Source: Nitrospira sp. CG24C (GTDB lineage Bacteria > Nitrospirota > Nitrospiria > Nitrospirales > Nitrospiraceae). Taken from it: DNA of 64,000 nucleotides. The notes under the pieces are model-generated. The model saw only the letters and a program-made list of their open reading frames with translations. It was not told the DNA's origin and searched no databases. This document shows, in pieces, positions 1 to 8,706 of this stretch. The stretch lies in assembly GCA_002869885.2 (NCBI GenBank), contig NEWR02000009.1, positions 584,136-648,135 of the forward strand, written 5' to 3'. The position numbers were made by a program, and so were the translations under genes. The first letter of the stretch is position 1. Every line of letters begins with the position of its first letter.

Positions 1-85
1 CAGATCCTCAACGTACCCCAGAGGGTACGCCTCCGGTCTTCACTCGCTGCGGCCTTGCTGAACAGCCTTTTTGAGCATCCTGAAG
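1..85 (-). repeat. Partial copy of dispersed palindromic element (family of 55281-55410)
   Basis: Read on the minus strand this matches the first two thirds of the element at 55281-55410, including the edge GGATGCTCAAAAAG and the inner palindrome GTACCCTCTGGGGTAC. The window edge cuts off the rest. It lies downstream of fabF and may act as a transcription end or mRNA-protecting hairpin; that role is inferred. Confidence 0.75.
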
Positions 86-160
86 ATATTTTGACATCGA
101 AACCAATATACAAGATTCTAACGGTGCATGGTGTCTATAAACTTGGTTTTTCCGGAGCCT

Positions 161-1411
161 CTAGGCATCTGGTTTCCCGAAGAGTAGGCAGGCATTGACC
201 CCGCCGAACCCAAAAGAGTTCGACAGTGCGACCCTCACTGTGGCCGGTCTGGCCTTGTGCGGGATATAGTCCAGATCGCAGGCAGGATCCGGATGGTCCA
301 AGTTGATCGTCGGAGGAAGTATCCCGTGGTGAAGCGCCAGGACCGTAAATACCGCTTCAATCCCACCGGCTGCCCCGAGTAGGTGGCCGGTCATCGACTT
401 GGTCGAACTCACCGGGATACGGTAAGCCTGCTCACCGAACACCTGCTTGATAGCCTTGGTCTCAATCGCATCCGCCATCGTCGACGTACCATGCGCGTTG
501 ATGTACCCGACCTGGTCCTTGCCGATGCCGGCATCCTTGAGCGCCAGCTCCATACAGCGCACCGCGCCTTCTCCCTCTTCGGACGGGGCGGTAATATGGT
601 AGGCGTCGCTGTTCATGCCGTAGCCGATGAGTTCGGCATAGATTCGGACCCCGCGCCGTCGCGCATGCTCCAGTTCCTCCAACACGACAACTCCGGCGCC
701 TTCGCCAAGCACGAACCCGTCCCGATCCTTGTCGAACGGCCGGCTCGCTTTTGTCGGATCAGCGTTGCGGAACGATAGGGCCTTCGACGCGGCAAATCCC
801 GCAACCCCCAACGGGGTAATGGCGGCTTCCGCCCCGCCTGCGATCATGACATCTGCATCCCCGGCCTGAATCAATCGATAGGCGTCGCCGATACAATGAT
901 TACCTGTTGCGCAGGCCGTCACCGCACAGGAGTTCGGTCCCTTGGCGCCCAATCGGATCGCCACCTGTCCGGAAGCCAGGTTGATGATGGTCATGGGAAT
1001 GAAAAACGGCGAGACGCGTCCGGGGCCTTTCTCCTGCAGAATCGTGTGATAATGCTCGATCGACCCAAGCCCCCCGATGCCCGATCCGATATACACACCG
1101 ACTTTCGTGGCCTCTTCAGGCGCCACAGTAAATCCTGCATCTTCCACCGCCAGTTGGGCAGCGCCCACGGCATAGTGGATGAACGCATCCATTTTCTTGA
1201 TTTCTTTTTTCTCGATGAACTTGGCTGGATCGAAGTCTTTCACTTCACCGGCGATTTGAGCATCATACGCGGAAGGGTCGAACTTCGTAATTCGACCGAT
1301 GCCGGATTCACCGGCACAGATGGCCTTCCAGGTCTTTTCGACACCCGTTCCCAGAGGTGTGATCAGCCCCAGACCGGTCACCACAATTCGCCTGGTCGAA
1401 CGAGGACTCAT
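161..1411 (-). CDS. fabF: Beta-ketoacyl-ACP synthase II (FabF)
   Basis: Elongating condensing enzyme of type II fatty acid synthesis, joining malonyl-ACP to acyl-ACP in the cytosol. The whole thiolase-fold chain is present. Counted from the ATG used here, the nucleophile is Cys167 in TACATGNHC, with the two catalytic histidines at His307 (NAHGTST) and His343 ([10 protein letters not shown]). The frame can be read from a TTG at 1423, but the ATG at 1411 has AGGA five bases upstream and gives a normal-length N-terminus ([14 protein letters not shown]). It is the last gene of the operon, directly after acpP. Confidence 0.96.
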   Translation of the reverse strand: MSPRSTRRIVVTGLGLITPLGTGVEKTWKAICAGESGIGRITKFDPSAYDAQIAGEVKDFDPAKFIEKKEIKKMDAFIHYAVGAAQLAVEDAGFTVAPEEATKVGVYIGSGIGGLGSIEHYHTILQEKGPGRVSPFFIPMTIINLASGQVAIRLGAKGPNSCAVTACATGNHCIGDAYRLIQAGDADVMIAGGAEAAITPLGVAGFAASKALSFRNADPTKASRPFDKDRDGFVLGEGAGVVVLEELEHARRRGVRIYAELIGYGMNSDAYHITAPSEEGEGAVRCMELALKDAGIGKDQVGYINAHGTSTMADAIETKAIKQVFGEQAYRIPVSSTKSMTGHLLGAAGGIEAVFTVLALHHGILPPTINLDHPDPACDLDYIPHKARPATVRVALSNSFGFGGVNACLLFGKPDA

Positions 1412-1426
1412 CGCGTCCTGCAACCG

Positions 1427-1660
1427 CTAGGCCTTTTCCTTGATATAGTCCAACGCTTTCCCAACGGTCAGAATCTTCTCTGCATCTTCGTCGGGAATCT
1501 CGATACCGAACTCTTCTTCGAGGGCCATCACCAACTCAACCGTATCGAGCGAGTCAGCGCCGAGATCTTCCACGAAGCTGGCTTCGGGCGTGACCTCATC
1601 CTCTTCGACTCCGAGCTGTTCACCGATAATTTTCTTGACTCGTTCATCCACAGTACCCAT
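1427..1660 (-). CDS. acpP: Acyl carrier protein
   Basis: Carrier of growing acyl chains on a 4'-phosphopantetheine arm. The 77-residue acidic helical protein has the attachment motif GADSLD with the modified serine at residue 37. The frame is open to 1726, but the strong AGGAGG lies just before the ATG at 1660, giving the standard ACP length and N-terminus ([10 protein letters not shown]). It sits between fabD and fabF; in related operons fabG normally lies directly upstream, and here it is absent. Confidence 0.96.
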   Translation of the reverse strand: MGTVDERVKKIIGEQLGVEEDEVTPEASFVEDLGADSLDTVELVMALEEEFGIEIPDEDAEKILTVGKALDYIKEKA

Positions 1661-1749
1661 TGATTTTCCTGCCTCCTTCCCCATCCTAGACCCTCCTTGT
1701 CGCTGCGAACCCCGCCGCAGCATCATACAATATTCTGTTCACACAGTCG

Positions 1750-1803
1750 TCACGGCATCAACATCCCCCCGTTCACGTGCAACACGTGCCCGGTGATGTA
1801 GGC
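1750..1803 (-). pseudogene. fabG: Residual 3' end of fabG fused to fabD
   Basis: The codons for residues 280-296 of the fabD frame encode the FabG-like terminus YITGHVLHVNGGM. No other part of a ketoacyl-ACP reductase (TGxxxGIG motif, YxxxK active site) is present in the window. The remnant lies exactly where the fabG stop would be expected, 89 bases before the acpP start. Confidence 0.7.
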
Positions 1804-2640
1804 TAAGGTCGTCACACCCATCGCAGCCATGGCCTTCACCGAATCTTCCCAGAGCACCGACGAAGGAAGTTGTCGTACCAGCGAGGCCCGAATATCGCTC
1901 GCCTTCGTAATGGCTTTCGCTTCGGCATTGTTAATCAGTGGCATTTTGAGATCGGACCAGGTGATCGCAGCCAAATCTCCGGCCAGTCGATCGGCGGCCT
2001 TCTGCATCAATGGGGTATGCACCGGCACGCTCACGGGAAGAGGGATTGCTTTCTTACATCCCTTGGCCTTCGCCAGTTCAATGGCCCGTTCCACGGCGGC
2101 CTTTTCCCCGGCAATGACAATCTGGCCTGGTGAATTGAAATTCGCTGCAGCCACAACTCCTACAGACGAGGCCTCTCGACAGACCTCTTTCACCACGTCA
2201 ACCGAGAGGCCAAGAAGCGCGGCGACAAGCCCAGTCCCAGGCGGCACGGCTTCAGCCATATAGCGGCCTCGCTTCTGTACGATCCCCACCGCCTCGCGAT
2301 AGGTCATTCCACCAGCGGCGACAAGGGCCGAATATTCACCCAGGCTATGACCCGCCACCGCAATCGGTGCGATGCCTAATGGCTTGAACGCCTGGAGCGC
2401 GGCAATGCTGCTGACCAGCAATGCAGGCTGAGTATATTCCGTGAGGTTCAATCGTTCCACTGGTCCCTCAAAACACAGTGCGCCAATGTCGTACCTCAGT
2501 ATCGACGAGGCTTCCTCGTAAAGAATCCTGATGCTGGGATCAGCCTCTACCAAGGCTCTTCCCATCCCGACTGACTGAGACCCCTGGCCTGGGAAGACCA
2601 ACCCGATACTGGCTGCCCTGGTTGATTGGAGAGTCACCAT
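1750..2640 (-). CDS. fabD: Malonyl-CoA:ACP transacylase with FabG-like C-terminal tail (fabD'-'fabG fusion)
   Basis: FabD loads malonate onto ACP. The GQGSQ motif, nucleophile Ser99 in GHSLGEY, catalytic His208 (VPVHTPLM) and NFNSPGQIVIAG are intact. After MAAMGVTTL (about residue 279) a FabD should continue with a GPGxVLxGL segment and a final helix. Instead the last 17 residues (AYITGHVLHVNGGMLMP) look like the extreme C-terminus of FabG (YITGxxLHVNGGM). fabG usually lies between fabD and acpP, so the reading is an in-frame deletion removing the fabD end and nearly all of fabG. Whether the product is active is unknown. A metagenome assembly error is a real alternative. Confidence 0.85.
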   Translation of the reverse strand: MVTLQSTRAASIGLVFPGQGSQSVGMGRALVEADPSIRILYEEASSILRYDIGALCFEGPVERLNLTEYTQPALLVSSIAALQAFKPLGIAPIAVAGHSLGEYSALVAAGGMTYREAVGIVQKRGRYMAEAVPPGTGLVAALLGLSVDVVKEVCREASSVGVVAAANFNSPGQIVIAGEKAAVERAIELAKAKGCKKAIPLPVSVPVHTPLMQKAADRLAGDLAAITWSDLKMPLINNAEAKAITKASDIRASLVRQLPSSVLWEDSVKAMAAMGVTTLAYITGHVLHVNGGMLMP

Positions 2641-2778
2641 ACTACCGGAGTGATTGCACGAGGCTACCGTTTACTCTCATCATCGAATTATTCGAAGCAG
2701 GGGAAGGCGCACTGCACCATCCCCGTGAGGTTAGATATCGTCGAATTTCCTTGGAATGTCAACGGGAAAAAGTTCCGG

Positions 2779-2848
2779 AAAGCCGTCAGCGGTCAGCCCT
2801 CAGCCATCAGCGAGAATTTCCGATTCCGGAGTTGATCGCTGATAGCTT
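2779..2848. repeat. Small imperfect hairpin between fabH and fabD
   Basis: AAGCCGTCAGCG and CGCTGATAGCTT form inverted arms around reiterated CAGCGGTCAGCCCTCAGCCA-type tracts. It fills most of the 214-base gap between fabH and fabD, an unusually wide gap inside an otherwise tight operon. Confidence 0.55.
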
Positions 2849-2854
2849 CGTCCG

Positions 2855-3829
2855 CTACCACCTGATAAGCGCCGATGCCCACGTCAGTCCGGCGCCGAAA
2901 GCCCCTAACATCACCACACTCCCGTCTTTGATGCGCCCCTGCCGCACGGCTTCATCCAAGGCAATGGGAATTGAGGCTGCAGATGTATTCCCATATCGAT
3001 CGAGGTTCAACATCACTTTCTCCGGAGGAAGTCCGAGGCGTTCGGCCACCGCTTTGAGAATACGCACATTCGCTTGGTGCGGCACGTAGAGGTCAAGATC
3101 TTCAACCCGGAGATGATTCGCAGCCAAAGTCTCCCGAGCGACCTCTTCCAAGTTTCGAACTGCCACCTTGAAGGTCTCGTTCCCCTTCATCTTGATGTAC
3201 TGCATCCGTTCCGCCACGACCTTCTCAGAGGGAGGTAAACGCGATCCTCCCCCAGGCACTGCAATCAAATCGCAGAGGGCGCCATCGGAACGAAGATGCG
3301 TCGAGAGGATGCCCCGGTCGTTCTCACTGGCGCTGATCACTGCCGCCCCAGCCCCATCGCCGAATAAAATACAGGTATTGCGATCGGTCCAGTCGGTAAT
3401 CGCCGACATCACTTCAGATCCGACAATCAACACATGACGCATGCCGGTTCTCACATAGGCATCCGCCACCGATAACGCATAGACGAACCCGCAACAGGCG
3501 GCCGACAAATCGCACGCCGCCGCACGCGTCGCTCCTAGCTGATGCTGGATCAAACAAGCCGTGGCAGGAAGCGGATAATCGCCGGTACAGGTGGCCAGCA
3601 GAATCAGGTCAAGGTCAGCCGCACTCACCCCAGCGGCGATCAGAGCCCGTTCCGCCGCCTTCACCGCCAGATCGGAGCAGGCTTCACCGGGGCCGGCCAC
3701 ATGCCGCTCTCGGATGCCGGTCCGTTCGACGATCCATTCGTCTGAGGTGGCCACCATCCGTTCGAGATCGGCATTGGTCAACACCTTGGTCGGCACATAG
3801 GATCCAGTCCCTGCAATGCGGGCCTTCAT
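2855..3829 (-). CDS. fabH: Beta-ketoacyl-ACP synthase III (FabH)
   Basis: Initiates fatty acid synthesis by condensing an acyl-CoA primer with malonyl-ACP. The 324-residue protein has the complete KAS III triad: Cys112 (SAACCGF), His251 (VPHQAN) and Asn281 (GNTSAAS). The family's N-terminal signature (GTGSYVPTKVLTN) and GDGAGA are also present. Its ATG overlaps the plsX stop by four bases (ATGA), so the two are probably translationally coupled. Confidence 0.96.
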   Translation of the reverse strand: MKARIAGTGSYVPTKVLTNADLERMVATSDEWIVERTGIRERHVAGPGEACSDLAVKAAERALIAAGVSAADLDLILLATCTGDYPLPATACLIQHQLGATRAAACDLSAACCGFVYALSVADAYVRTGMRHVLIVGSEVMSAITDWTDRNTCILFGDGAGAAVISASENDRGILSTHLRSDGALCDLIAVPGGGSRLPPSEKVVAERMQYIKMKGNETFKVAVRNLEEVARETLAANHLRVEDLDLYVPHQANVRILKAVAERLGLPPEKVMLNLDRYGNTSAASIPIALDEAVRQGRIKDGSVVMLGAFGAGLTWASALIRW

Positions 3830-4851
3830 GCCGGCTTATCCTCGACAGGCTTGACTTGCGAGAAACTTTCTTCAATGTCGCGCTGAATCAGCTCGTCGAC
3901 ACGGCTCTCTGCCAGCCCCTTCGCCCGACGAATGGCATTCTTGATCGCCTTGGCAGACGAACGGCCATGGCAGATCATGGTAATACCGTTGACGCCCAGA
4001 AGCGGCGCTCCGCCGAATTCCGCATAATCGATTTTTTTCTTCAAGTTACGCAACGGCCCGGCAATGAATGGATAGGCCAGGCGGCCTAAGAATGACCCGG
4101 AGATTTCCTTGACTAACAACTTCTTGATCGTATCGGCCACTCCCTCGGAAATTTTTAGCGCAACGTTTCCGATGAAGCCATCGCACACCACGACATCGGC
4201 GCTCCCGCTATACACATCGCGGCCTTCGATATTGCCGATGAAGTTGAGTTGACTGGCCTTGAGGAGCTTGAACGCCTCTTTGGTCACCTCATTTCCTTTA
4301 CCATCTTCCTCCCCGATGCTCAACAGCCCGATACGTGGGTTGGGCTTCCCAAAGAGATGTTTGCCGTACTCATTTCCCATGATGGCAAATTGTGCCAGAT
4401 GCTGAGCCGAACAGTCCACATTGGCTCCCACATCCAACATGATCGCCGTACCAGTCAATGTGGGCAGGCTTGTCGCGATCGCCGGCCGTTCGACACCCTT
4501 CGTCAGTCCGAGAATAAAGAATGACGCTACCATACTGGCGCCGGTGTTCCCAGGGCTGACCACGGCACTCGCCTCGCCGCTCTTGACCAATTCAGTGGCA
4601 ACCCAGATAGAAGAATCCCGCTTCTTGCGGGCGACGGAAGCAGGCGACTCGTGCATCTCAACGACTTGGGAGGCATGCCGGATAGAGAGGCGGGGGTCCG
4701 TACAACCGAGACGGCGACATTCGGCGGTGATGATAGCCTCGTCACCGACCAACAGCACTTCGACATCGCATTCCTGGGCGGCCTGGAGAGCTCCCTCAAT
4801 GGCCGGAGCCGGTCCATGGTCACCGCCCATGACATCTAGCGCGATCTTCAT
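3826..4851 (-). CDS. plsX: Phosphate acyltransferase PlsX
   Basis: Makes acyl-phosphate from acyl-ACP for glycerol-3-phosphate acylation, linking fatty acid and phospholipid synthesis. The 341-residue protein begins with the family hallmark MKIALDVMGGDHGP and contains VSPGNTGA, LDVGANVD and VCDGFIGNV. The plsX-fabH-fabD order is the classical one. A 183-base gap without recognisable signals separates it from rpmF upstream. Confidence 0.95.
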   Translation of the reverse strand: MKIALDVMGGDHGPAPAIEGALQAAQECDVEVLLVGDEAIITAECRRLGCTDPRLSIRHASQVVEMHESPASVARKKRDSSIWVATELVKSGEASAVVSPGNTGASMVASFFILGLTKGVERPAIATSLPTLTGTAIMLDVGANVDCSAQHLAQFAIMGNEYGKHLFGKPNPRIGLLSIGEEDGKGNEVTKEAFKLLKASQLNFIGNIEGRDVYSGSADVVVCDGFIGNVALKISEGVADTIKKLLVKEISGSFLGRLAYPFIAGPLRNLKKKIDYAEFGGAPLLGVNGITMICHGRSSAKAIKNAIRRAKGLAESRVDELIQRDIEESFSQVKPVEDKPA

Positions 4852-5034
4852 AGAGCTGAGTACTCATCGAACGATGACGTATCGCGCGGACGGGAAAGGA
4901 AATCAGTAGTTACCACGCGACATGCGGGAGGAGTTTAGAGCAGTGAACCGATCGACGCAACAGGCAAACAGTCATCATCCCGTCGTGATCCGTAGAACCA
5001 CCAAGCACAGCTGCTGCCCCTGTCACGAACCCGA

Positions 5035-5220
5035 CTAGGATTCTTCGACCTGGATGACCGCCTTGCCCTTATACGTTCCGCAATTCAAGCAGGTGTAATG
5101 AGGCAGCTTGATCTCGTGGCACTGTGGACAGACGGACATGCCCGGAGGGGTGATGCGCAGTTTCTGTGTGCGCCGCTTGTCGCGGCGTTCCCGTGAATGT
5201 TTATGTTTCGGATTCGGCAT
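5035..5220 (-). CDS. rpmF: 50S ribosomal protein L32
   Basis: A 61-residue basic protein with the L32 N-terminus (MPNPKHKHSRERRDKRR) and a four-cysteine zinc ribbon formed by CPQC and CLNC. An AAGGAG sequence five bases before the ATG supports the start. It sits between DUF177 (yceD-like) and plsX, the conserved yceD-rpmF-plsX neighbourhood of many bacteria. Confidence 0.96.
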   Translation of the reverse strand: MPNPKHKHSRERRDKRRTQKLRITPPGMSVCPQCHEIKLPHYTCLNCGTYKGKAVIQVEES

Positions 5221-5257
5221 GGCAACTCCTTCTCACGTTCGATAGCTGACGGTCCTA

Positions 5258-5848
5258 CTACGAATCTGACGATCCGCCGGTCTTGCGTTTCATGCTCTGG
5301 ACCACCCGAAATGCCGGAATTGGTGGTTCCACGGCACAGTGACAGGGCCCCTCATTCAAATTCTTCCCGCATTGCGCACAGAGCCCCAAACAATCGTTGT
5401 TACAGAGCGGCTGCATTGGCGCCGATAGAATCACGTGTTCACGCAACATGGGAGCCAGCTCCAGCTGATTGCCCTGGTATTGATACTGATCGTCCGGCTC
5501 CTCTTCCGGCTCAGCCTCCACGACCTCCGCGCGCGCCTTTCGGGGATCGACTCGCTTCGGATGACGAGGCGATGACTTGGGCTCCGGGACAAAGGCCGCC
5601 CGCACAGAAAAAGCCAGCAAATCCTCATACCCCTTCAAGCACCGCACACATTCGCGAATGATCGTGCCTTCCAGCACACCGGTCACGGCGACCAGCCCTT
5701 CGATATTGGTCAGGTCCAGGCTCACAGCCAGCGGTCCCAGGACTACAGCATCGTCCTCGGTGAGACCGAGTTCTTCCGCCGTCACCTCACCGACCAGCGA
5801 AAGCCCATCGACAGTGATGTCAGCCAGCAGCGGCCTGAGCAGTTCCAT
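5258..5848 (-). CDS. DUF177 (YceD-family) protein
   Basis: A member of the DUF177/YceD family that almost always precedes rpmF; in some lineages it is implicated in 23S rRNA accumulation. Hallmarks are the central RCLK and the C-terminal cysteine-rich segment CNNDCLGLCAQCGKNL followed by GPCHC, probably a metal-binding knuckle. The frame is open to 5917, but that would overlap rpsR; the ATG at 5848 with AGG seven bases upstream gives 196 residues and a typical start (MELLRPLLADI). The exact start is uncertain. Confidence 0.85.
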   Translation of the reverse strand: MELLRPLLADITVDGLSLVGEVTAEELGLTEDDAVVLGPLAVSLDLTNIEGLVAVTGVLEGTIIRECVRCLKGYEDLLAFSVRAAFVPEPKSSPRHPKRVDPRKARAEVVEAEPEEEPDDQYQYQGNQLELAPMLREHVILSAPMQPLCNNDCLGLCAQCGKNLNEGPCHCAVEPPIPAFRVVQSMKRKTGGSSDS

Positions 5849-5885
5849 CGTGGCGCCTACCTGCATTCCCATTCCCAACGTGTGG

Positions 5886-6152
5886 TTATCGCTCTTCCGC
5901 GAAACTGATGAGCGCAATGTGCCGAGCCCGCTTGACAGCGGCCGTCAATTCGCGCTGATGCCTCATGCAATTGCCGGAGATGCGCCGCGGGACAATCCGA
6001 CCCCGCTCAGTCAAAAAGTTTCTCAGCAGCCCGACATCTTTGAAATCGATCGACCCCTTCTCGATACAAAACCTGCAAGGCCGTCTACGCTGAAAAAACC
6101 GTCCTCCACCGCCGCCGTCTCGGTCTCCGCCTTGTTGCTGTTCACGCTCCAT
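5886..6152 (-). CDS. rpsR: 30S ribosomal protein S18
   Basis: 88-residue S18 with the core [17 protein letters not shown] and [18 protein letters not shown]. The N-terminus is a glycine-rich extension ([11 protein letters not shown]). AGGGAG lies seven bases before the ATG. The normal rpsF-ssb-rpsR order is kept, but rplI (L9), which usually follows rpsR, is not present and DUF177 comes next. Confidence 0.96.
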   Translation of the reverse strand: MEREQQQGGDRDGGGGGRFFQRRRPCRFCIEKGSIDFKDVGLLRNFLTERGRIVPRRISGNCMRHQRELTAAVKRARHIALISFAEER

Positions 6153-6171
6153 AAACCGTCTCCCTATTTGT

Positions 6172-6199
6172 TAGCAGGATGCTGAAAAGTCCGCCTGCC
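6172..6199 (+). repeat. Repeat edge AGCAGGATGCTGAAAAGTCCGCC
   Basis: The sequence AGCAGGATGCTGAAAAGT closely matches the terminal arms of the element at 55281-55410 and a minus-strand copy at 23001-23026. Here it directly borders the large hairpin at 6210-6314. Confidence 0.6.
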
Positions 6200-6209
6200 T
6201 TGTTCATTT

Positions 6210-6314
6210 GGTCTATCGGGCTATCTCGTCTGTCTGGTCTATTCGGTCTGTCTGGTCTTTGGTTGAGCGGAACTACCCAGATAGACCAGACAGACGAGAT
6301 AGCCCGAATAGACC
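6210..6314. repeat. Large hairpin between ssb and rpsR
   Basis: A 33-base arm at 6210-6242 (GGTCTATCGGGCTATCTCG...) is the inverse of 6281-6314 with one bulge. The spacer adds further GTCTGTCTGGTCT units. In the rpsF-ssb-rpsR transcript it would form a very stable hairpin between ssb and rpsR, so it could act as an attenuator or mRNA processing site; that is inference. Confidence 0.85.
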
Positions 6315-6332
6315 GGACAGACCTGGCTTCGT

Positions 6333-6740
6333 CTAGACATGCTCGTCGGATTCAAACCCCGGGTCATCGTGCACAGGCGCCTCAGCCCCGCCTCCGCTGC
6401 CACCGCCATCCTGGCGTTTCGGCATGAACGTCACCGTTTGGGCCACCACCTCATGCTTGCTGCGCTTCTGGCCGTCTTCCGTTTCCCATCGGCGATGCTG
6501 CAACCGACCATCGACGATGATTCCGTTCCCCTTGCTGAGATACTGCCCGCAATGTTCCGCCTGCTTGCCAAAGACGACAATGTCGACAAAACAGACTTCT
6601 TCTTTCAATTCATCGCCCTGCTTGTACCGCCGACTGACCGCGAGGCCCAAACTGGCCACCGGCGTCCCGTTCGGCGTATACCGCAGCTCAGGATTCCGCG
6701 TGAGGTTCCCGAGGAGAATGACTTTATTAAACCCGGCCAC
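6333..6740 (-). CDS. ssb: Single-stranded DNA-binding protein
   Basis: OB-fold ssDNA-binding protein of replication and repair (GFNKVILLGNLTRNPELRY at the N-terminus, then VCFVDIVVFGKQAE and GRLQHRRWE). GAGGAG seven bases before the GTG at 6740 supports that start over the TTG at 6746, giving about 135 residues. After a Gly-rich linker the chain ends DDPGFESDEHV, so the acidic tip lacks the usual terminal DDIPF form. It overlaps the rpsF stop by 14 bases. Confidence 0.94.
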   Translation of the reverse strand: MAGFNKVILLGNLTRNPELRYTPNGTPVASLGLAVSRRYKQGDELKEEVCFVDIVVFGKQAEHCGQYLSKGNGIIVDGRLQHRRWETEDGQKRSKHEVVAQTVTFMPKRQDGGGSGGGAEAPVHDDPGFESDEHV

Positions 6741-7074
6741 CGGCAAACTCCTCTGATGATGTCTCTAGCGGCCGTGGCGGCACCAGTTCTTTTTTGAGGT
6801 GGACGGTCAAAAATTTGATGATGGTGTCTTCCAGACGATAAGACCGCTCCAATTCACCGACCGTGATGTTCGGCGCTCTGAAGTAGAAGTAGACGTATGT
6901 GCCCTTGCGTTCCCGCTTCACCTCGTAGGCGAGTTTCTTCTTGCCCCAATTTTCTGATTTGATGAACTTTGCGCCGGTCTTTTCCGCCACTGCCTTCATC
7001 TTCTCGATCAAGGCAGTGGTCTCCTGGTCGGAGACAGACGCACGAATAATGAACAGAGACTCGTAGAGCTCCAT
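6727..7074 (-). CDS. rpsF: 30S ribosomal protein S6
   Basis: S6 of the small subunit: MELYESLFIIRAS at the N-terminus, then the WGKKKLAYEVKRERKGTYV block and LERSYRLEDTIIKFL. The frame is open to 7119, but GGAGG eight bases before the ATG at 7074 fixes the start. It is the first gene of the rpsF-to-fabF operon and has a credible sigma-70-type promoter upstream. Confidence 0.95.
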   Translation of the reverse strand: MELYESLFIIRASVSDQETTALIEKMKAVAEKTGAKFIKSENWGKKKLAYEVKRERKGTYVYFYFRAPNITVGELERSYRLEDTIIKFLTVHLKKELVPPRPLETSSEEFAGGRV

Positions 7075-7158
7075 GCAGCAATCCTCCTGGACAAAGGCCC
7101 CCAAACGAGTTGGGAGCAAGGTGTAGGCACGCTGGATTCAGCCAGCGCGAAGGGGTGA

Positions 7159-7187
7159 AGCTAACATAGGCTTTGAGAAAGTGTCAA
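7159..7187 (-). promoter_or_regulatory. Putative sigma-70-type promoter of the rpsF operon
   Basis: On the minus strand TTGACA (7182-7187) and TTAGCT (7159-7164) are separated by 17 bases, about 85-110 bases upstream of the rpsF ATG. The -35 box is perfect and the -10 box is weak. Confidence 0.55.
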
Positions 7188-7270
7188 TTAAGTAAGGGCG
7201 CCGCAAAAAATCCACACTGGGCTAAGGCACGCTACGGAGGCGCAACCGCCTATCTGATCATCCAGGATCA

Positions 7271-7945
7271 TCATCTTTTCCTAAATCGTGGTGGGACATT
7301 TTGTCGAGGAGGTGGCGGTGACGATGGCGGCCGTGGCTGACTATAAAAGGGGGAAGGCCGTCCAAAATAGGGAGAGTATCCGTACGGCCTCCCCCAATAG
7401 CCGAACGGCGAGTAGTGCGGGCCGTAGAATGCAGCGGCACTGCCTTCTGATCGTTGTGAAGCGACCCTGCTCCAGTCGGTAAAGTGTTTGATATCAAGAA
7501 TGGGATAGCTGTACTCACCATCATCCAGCGGCCTTGTGGTTGAACCCTTGACGACACCAATGACGGTAATCGGAGTCCCAGGAGGCACAGTCGCCGGGTC
7601 GAAGAACTCTTCTCGGACAGCCAGGAAACGCCCTTCGGATCGGAGCCGGTCTGTTGTCGAAGGCTCTCCTCCTTCGAGAGGAAGCTGGAGAATCTCAATT
7701 TCAGTCTGGTCCTTCGTCCGTTTGGCGCTGATGACGACACCACCGGCCATAATGACTCGCCCGACGTAATTGGCAGGAGCTGCTTTTACATCAACAAAGT
7801 TCACGTTGGTATCAATCTGGTTTGCCAACTCAAGAGGCACGTCGATGTTGCCCGCGTTTCGCTGAATCTGGTGAGCGGACTCCGCACAGGAAGTCAGGAT
7901 CAAAAGCCCACCGAGAAGAAATGCGAAGTCAATAATTCGAGGCAT
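7271..7945 (-). CDS. Slp-family outer-membrane lipoprotein
   Basis: 224 residues. A short hydrophobic leader ends in the lipobox LTSC (Cys20), so it is probably lipidated. The body resembles the Slp/starvation-lipoprotein family (YVGRVIMAGGVVISAK, then PGTPITVIGVVKG and YPILDIKHF). The C-terminus is a low-complexity Tyr/Pro/Gly/Arg tail. It lies 15 bases after the barrel protein gene and has GGAG seven bases before the ATG, so the two form a small envelope operon. The exact role is unknown. Confidence 0.8.
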   Translation of the reverse strand: MPRIIDFAFLLGGLLILTSCAESAHQIQRNAGNIDVPLELANQIDTNVNFVDVKAAPANYVGRVIMAGGVVISAKRTKDQTEIEILQLPLEGGEPSTTDRLRSEGRFLAVREEFFDPATVPPGTPITVIGVVKGSTTRPLDDGEYSYPILDIKHFTDWSRVASQRSEGSAAAFYGPHYSPFGYWGRPYGYSPYFGRPSPFYSQPRPPSSPPPPRQNVPPRFRKR

Positions 7946-7960
7946 AGCAGTTCTCCGCTC

Positions 7961-8605
7961 CTAGAAATGATAGGAGAGGCCGACCAACAGATGCTGTGCT
8001 CTGTAGATACCTTCAAAGCCTCCAGTGTCGAACGCCTGATCGAACCGGAGCGTGGCCCCTGTATGTTTGTATTCAGTAAAGACTGCGACATAGGGGGTAA
8101 CGAATGCGCGCAGGCCCACAAGCACATTCCACCCACCAGCAACACTGGTATTGCTTTGTACTGTGGCGGTATCACTGAGATGGGCAATCACCGTACCGAC
8201 ACCGACTCCTACGTAAGGCTGGAACGTACGTCCAGGATACCGAGCAAGAAGGTTGACCCCAACAGTGGTCACTCGCAAATGAATGCCGGGATCCTCATCC
8301 AAGTTCTTGATGTGCGGCGTGGCCTGCAAGATTTCGCCCTCAATCCCGAACCAACCGTGATCACGAAAGTATCCAAGCTTGGCGCCGTAACTGATCGAAT
8401 TCTTGAGGTCGAAGTTGGGAGATCGAGGTGCGACTCCCGTGAGGTCGCCCGTCCCCGAGATGCCGGTGAGACGATCCGCGAAGTTGGCCCCGACATCTCC
8501 AGCCACATACCATTCAGCCTTCGCCGGAATCGCAATTAAGGATACAGCTGCCAGCAGGAAGAGACTGAAGAAGACCCGCTGTCGAACGTATCTCAAATGC
8601 ATCAT
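7961..8605 (-). CDS. Outer-membrane beta-barrel protein
   Basis: A signal peptide (hydrophobic FFSLFLLAAVSLIAI, cleavage after AKA) is followed by alternating-residue strands and a C-terminal aromatic (LLVGLSYHF), as expected for a small 8-strand barrel of the OmpA-N/OmpW type. Segments such as YGAKLGYF, FGIEGEIL and FQPYVGVGVGTV fit barrel strands. A TTG at 8623 also starts the frame, but GGAG six bases before the ATG at 8605 is preferred. The function within the outer membrane cannot be told from sequence. Confidence 0.8.
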   Translation of the reverse strand: MMHLRYVRQRVFFSLFLLAAVSLIAIPAKAEWYVAGDVGANFADRLTGISGTGDLTGVAPRSPNFDLKNSISYGAKLGYFRDHGWFGIEGEILQATPHIKNLDEDPGIHLRVTTVGVNLLARYPGRTFQPYVGVGVGTVIAHLSDTATVQSNTSVAGGWNVLVGLRAFVTPYVAVFTEYKHTGATLRFDQAFDTGGFEGIYRAQHLLVGLSYHF

Positions 8606-8706
8606 GTGGTGCTCCATGAGCAAGGCTCGAATACATCCTACTAAGAATTTTCTCTGAAGTGTGAAGGGGGAAAGAAAATAATCGCGTGGATTAAGAAGGG
8701 TAAGGG

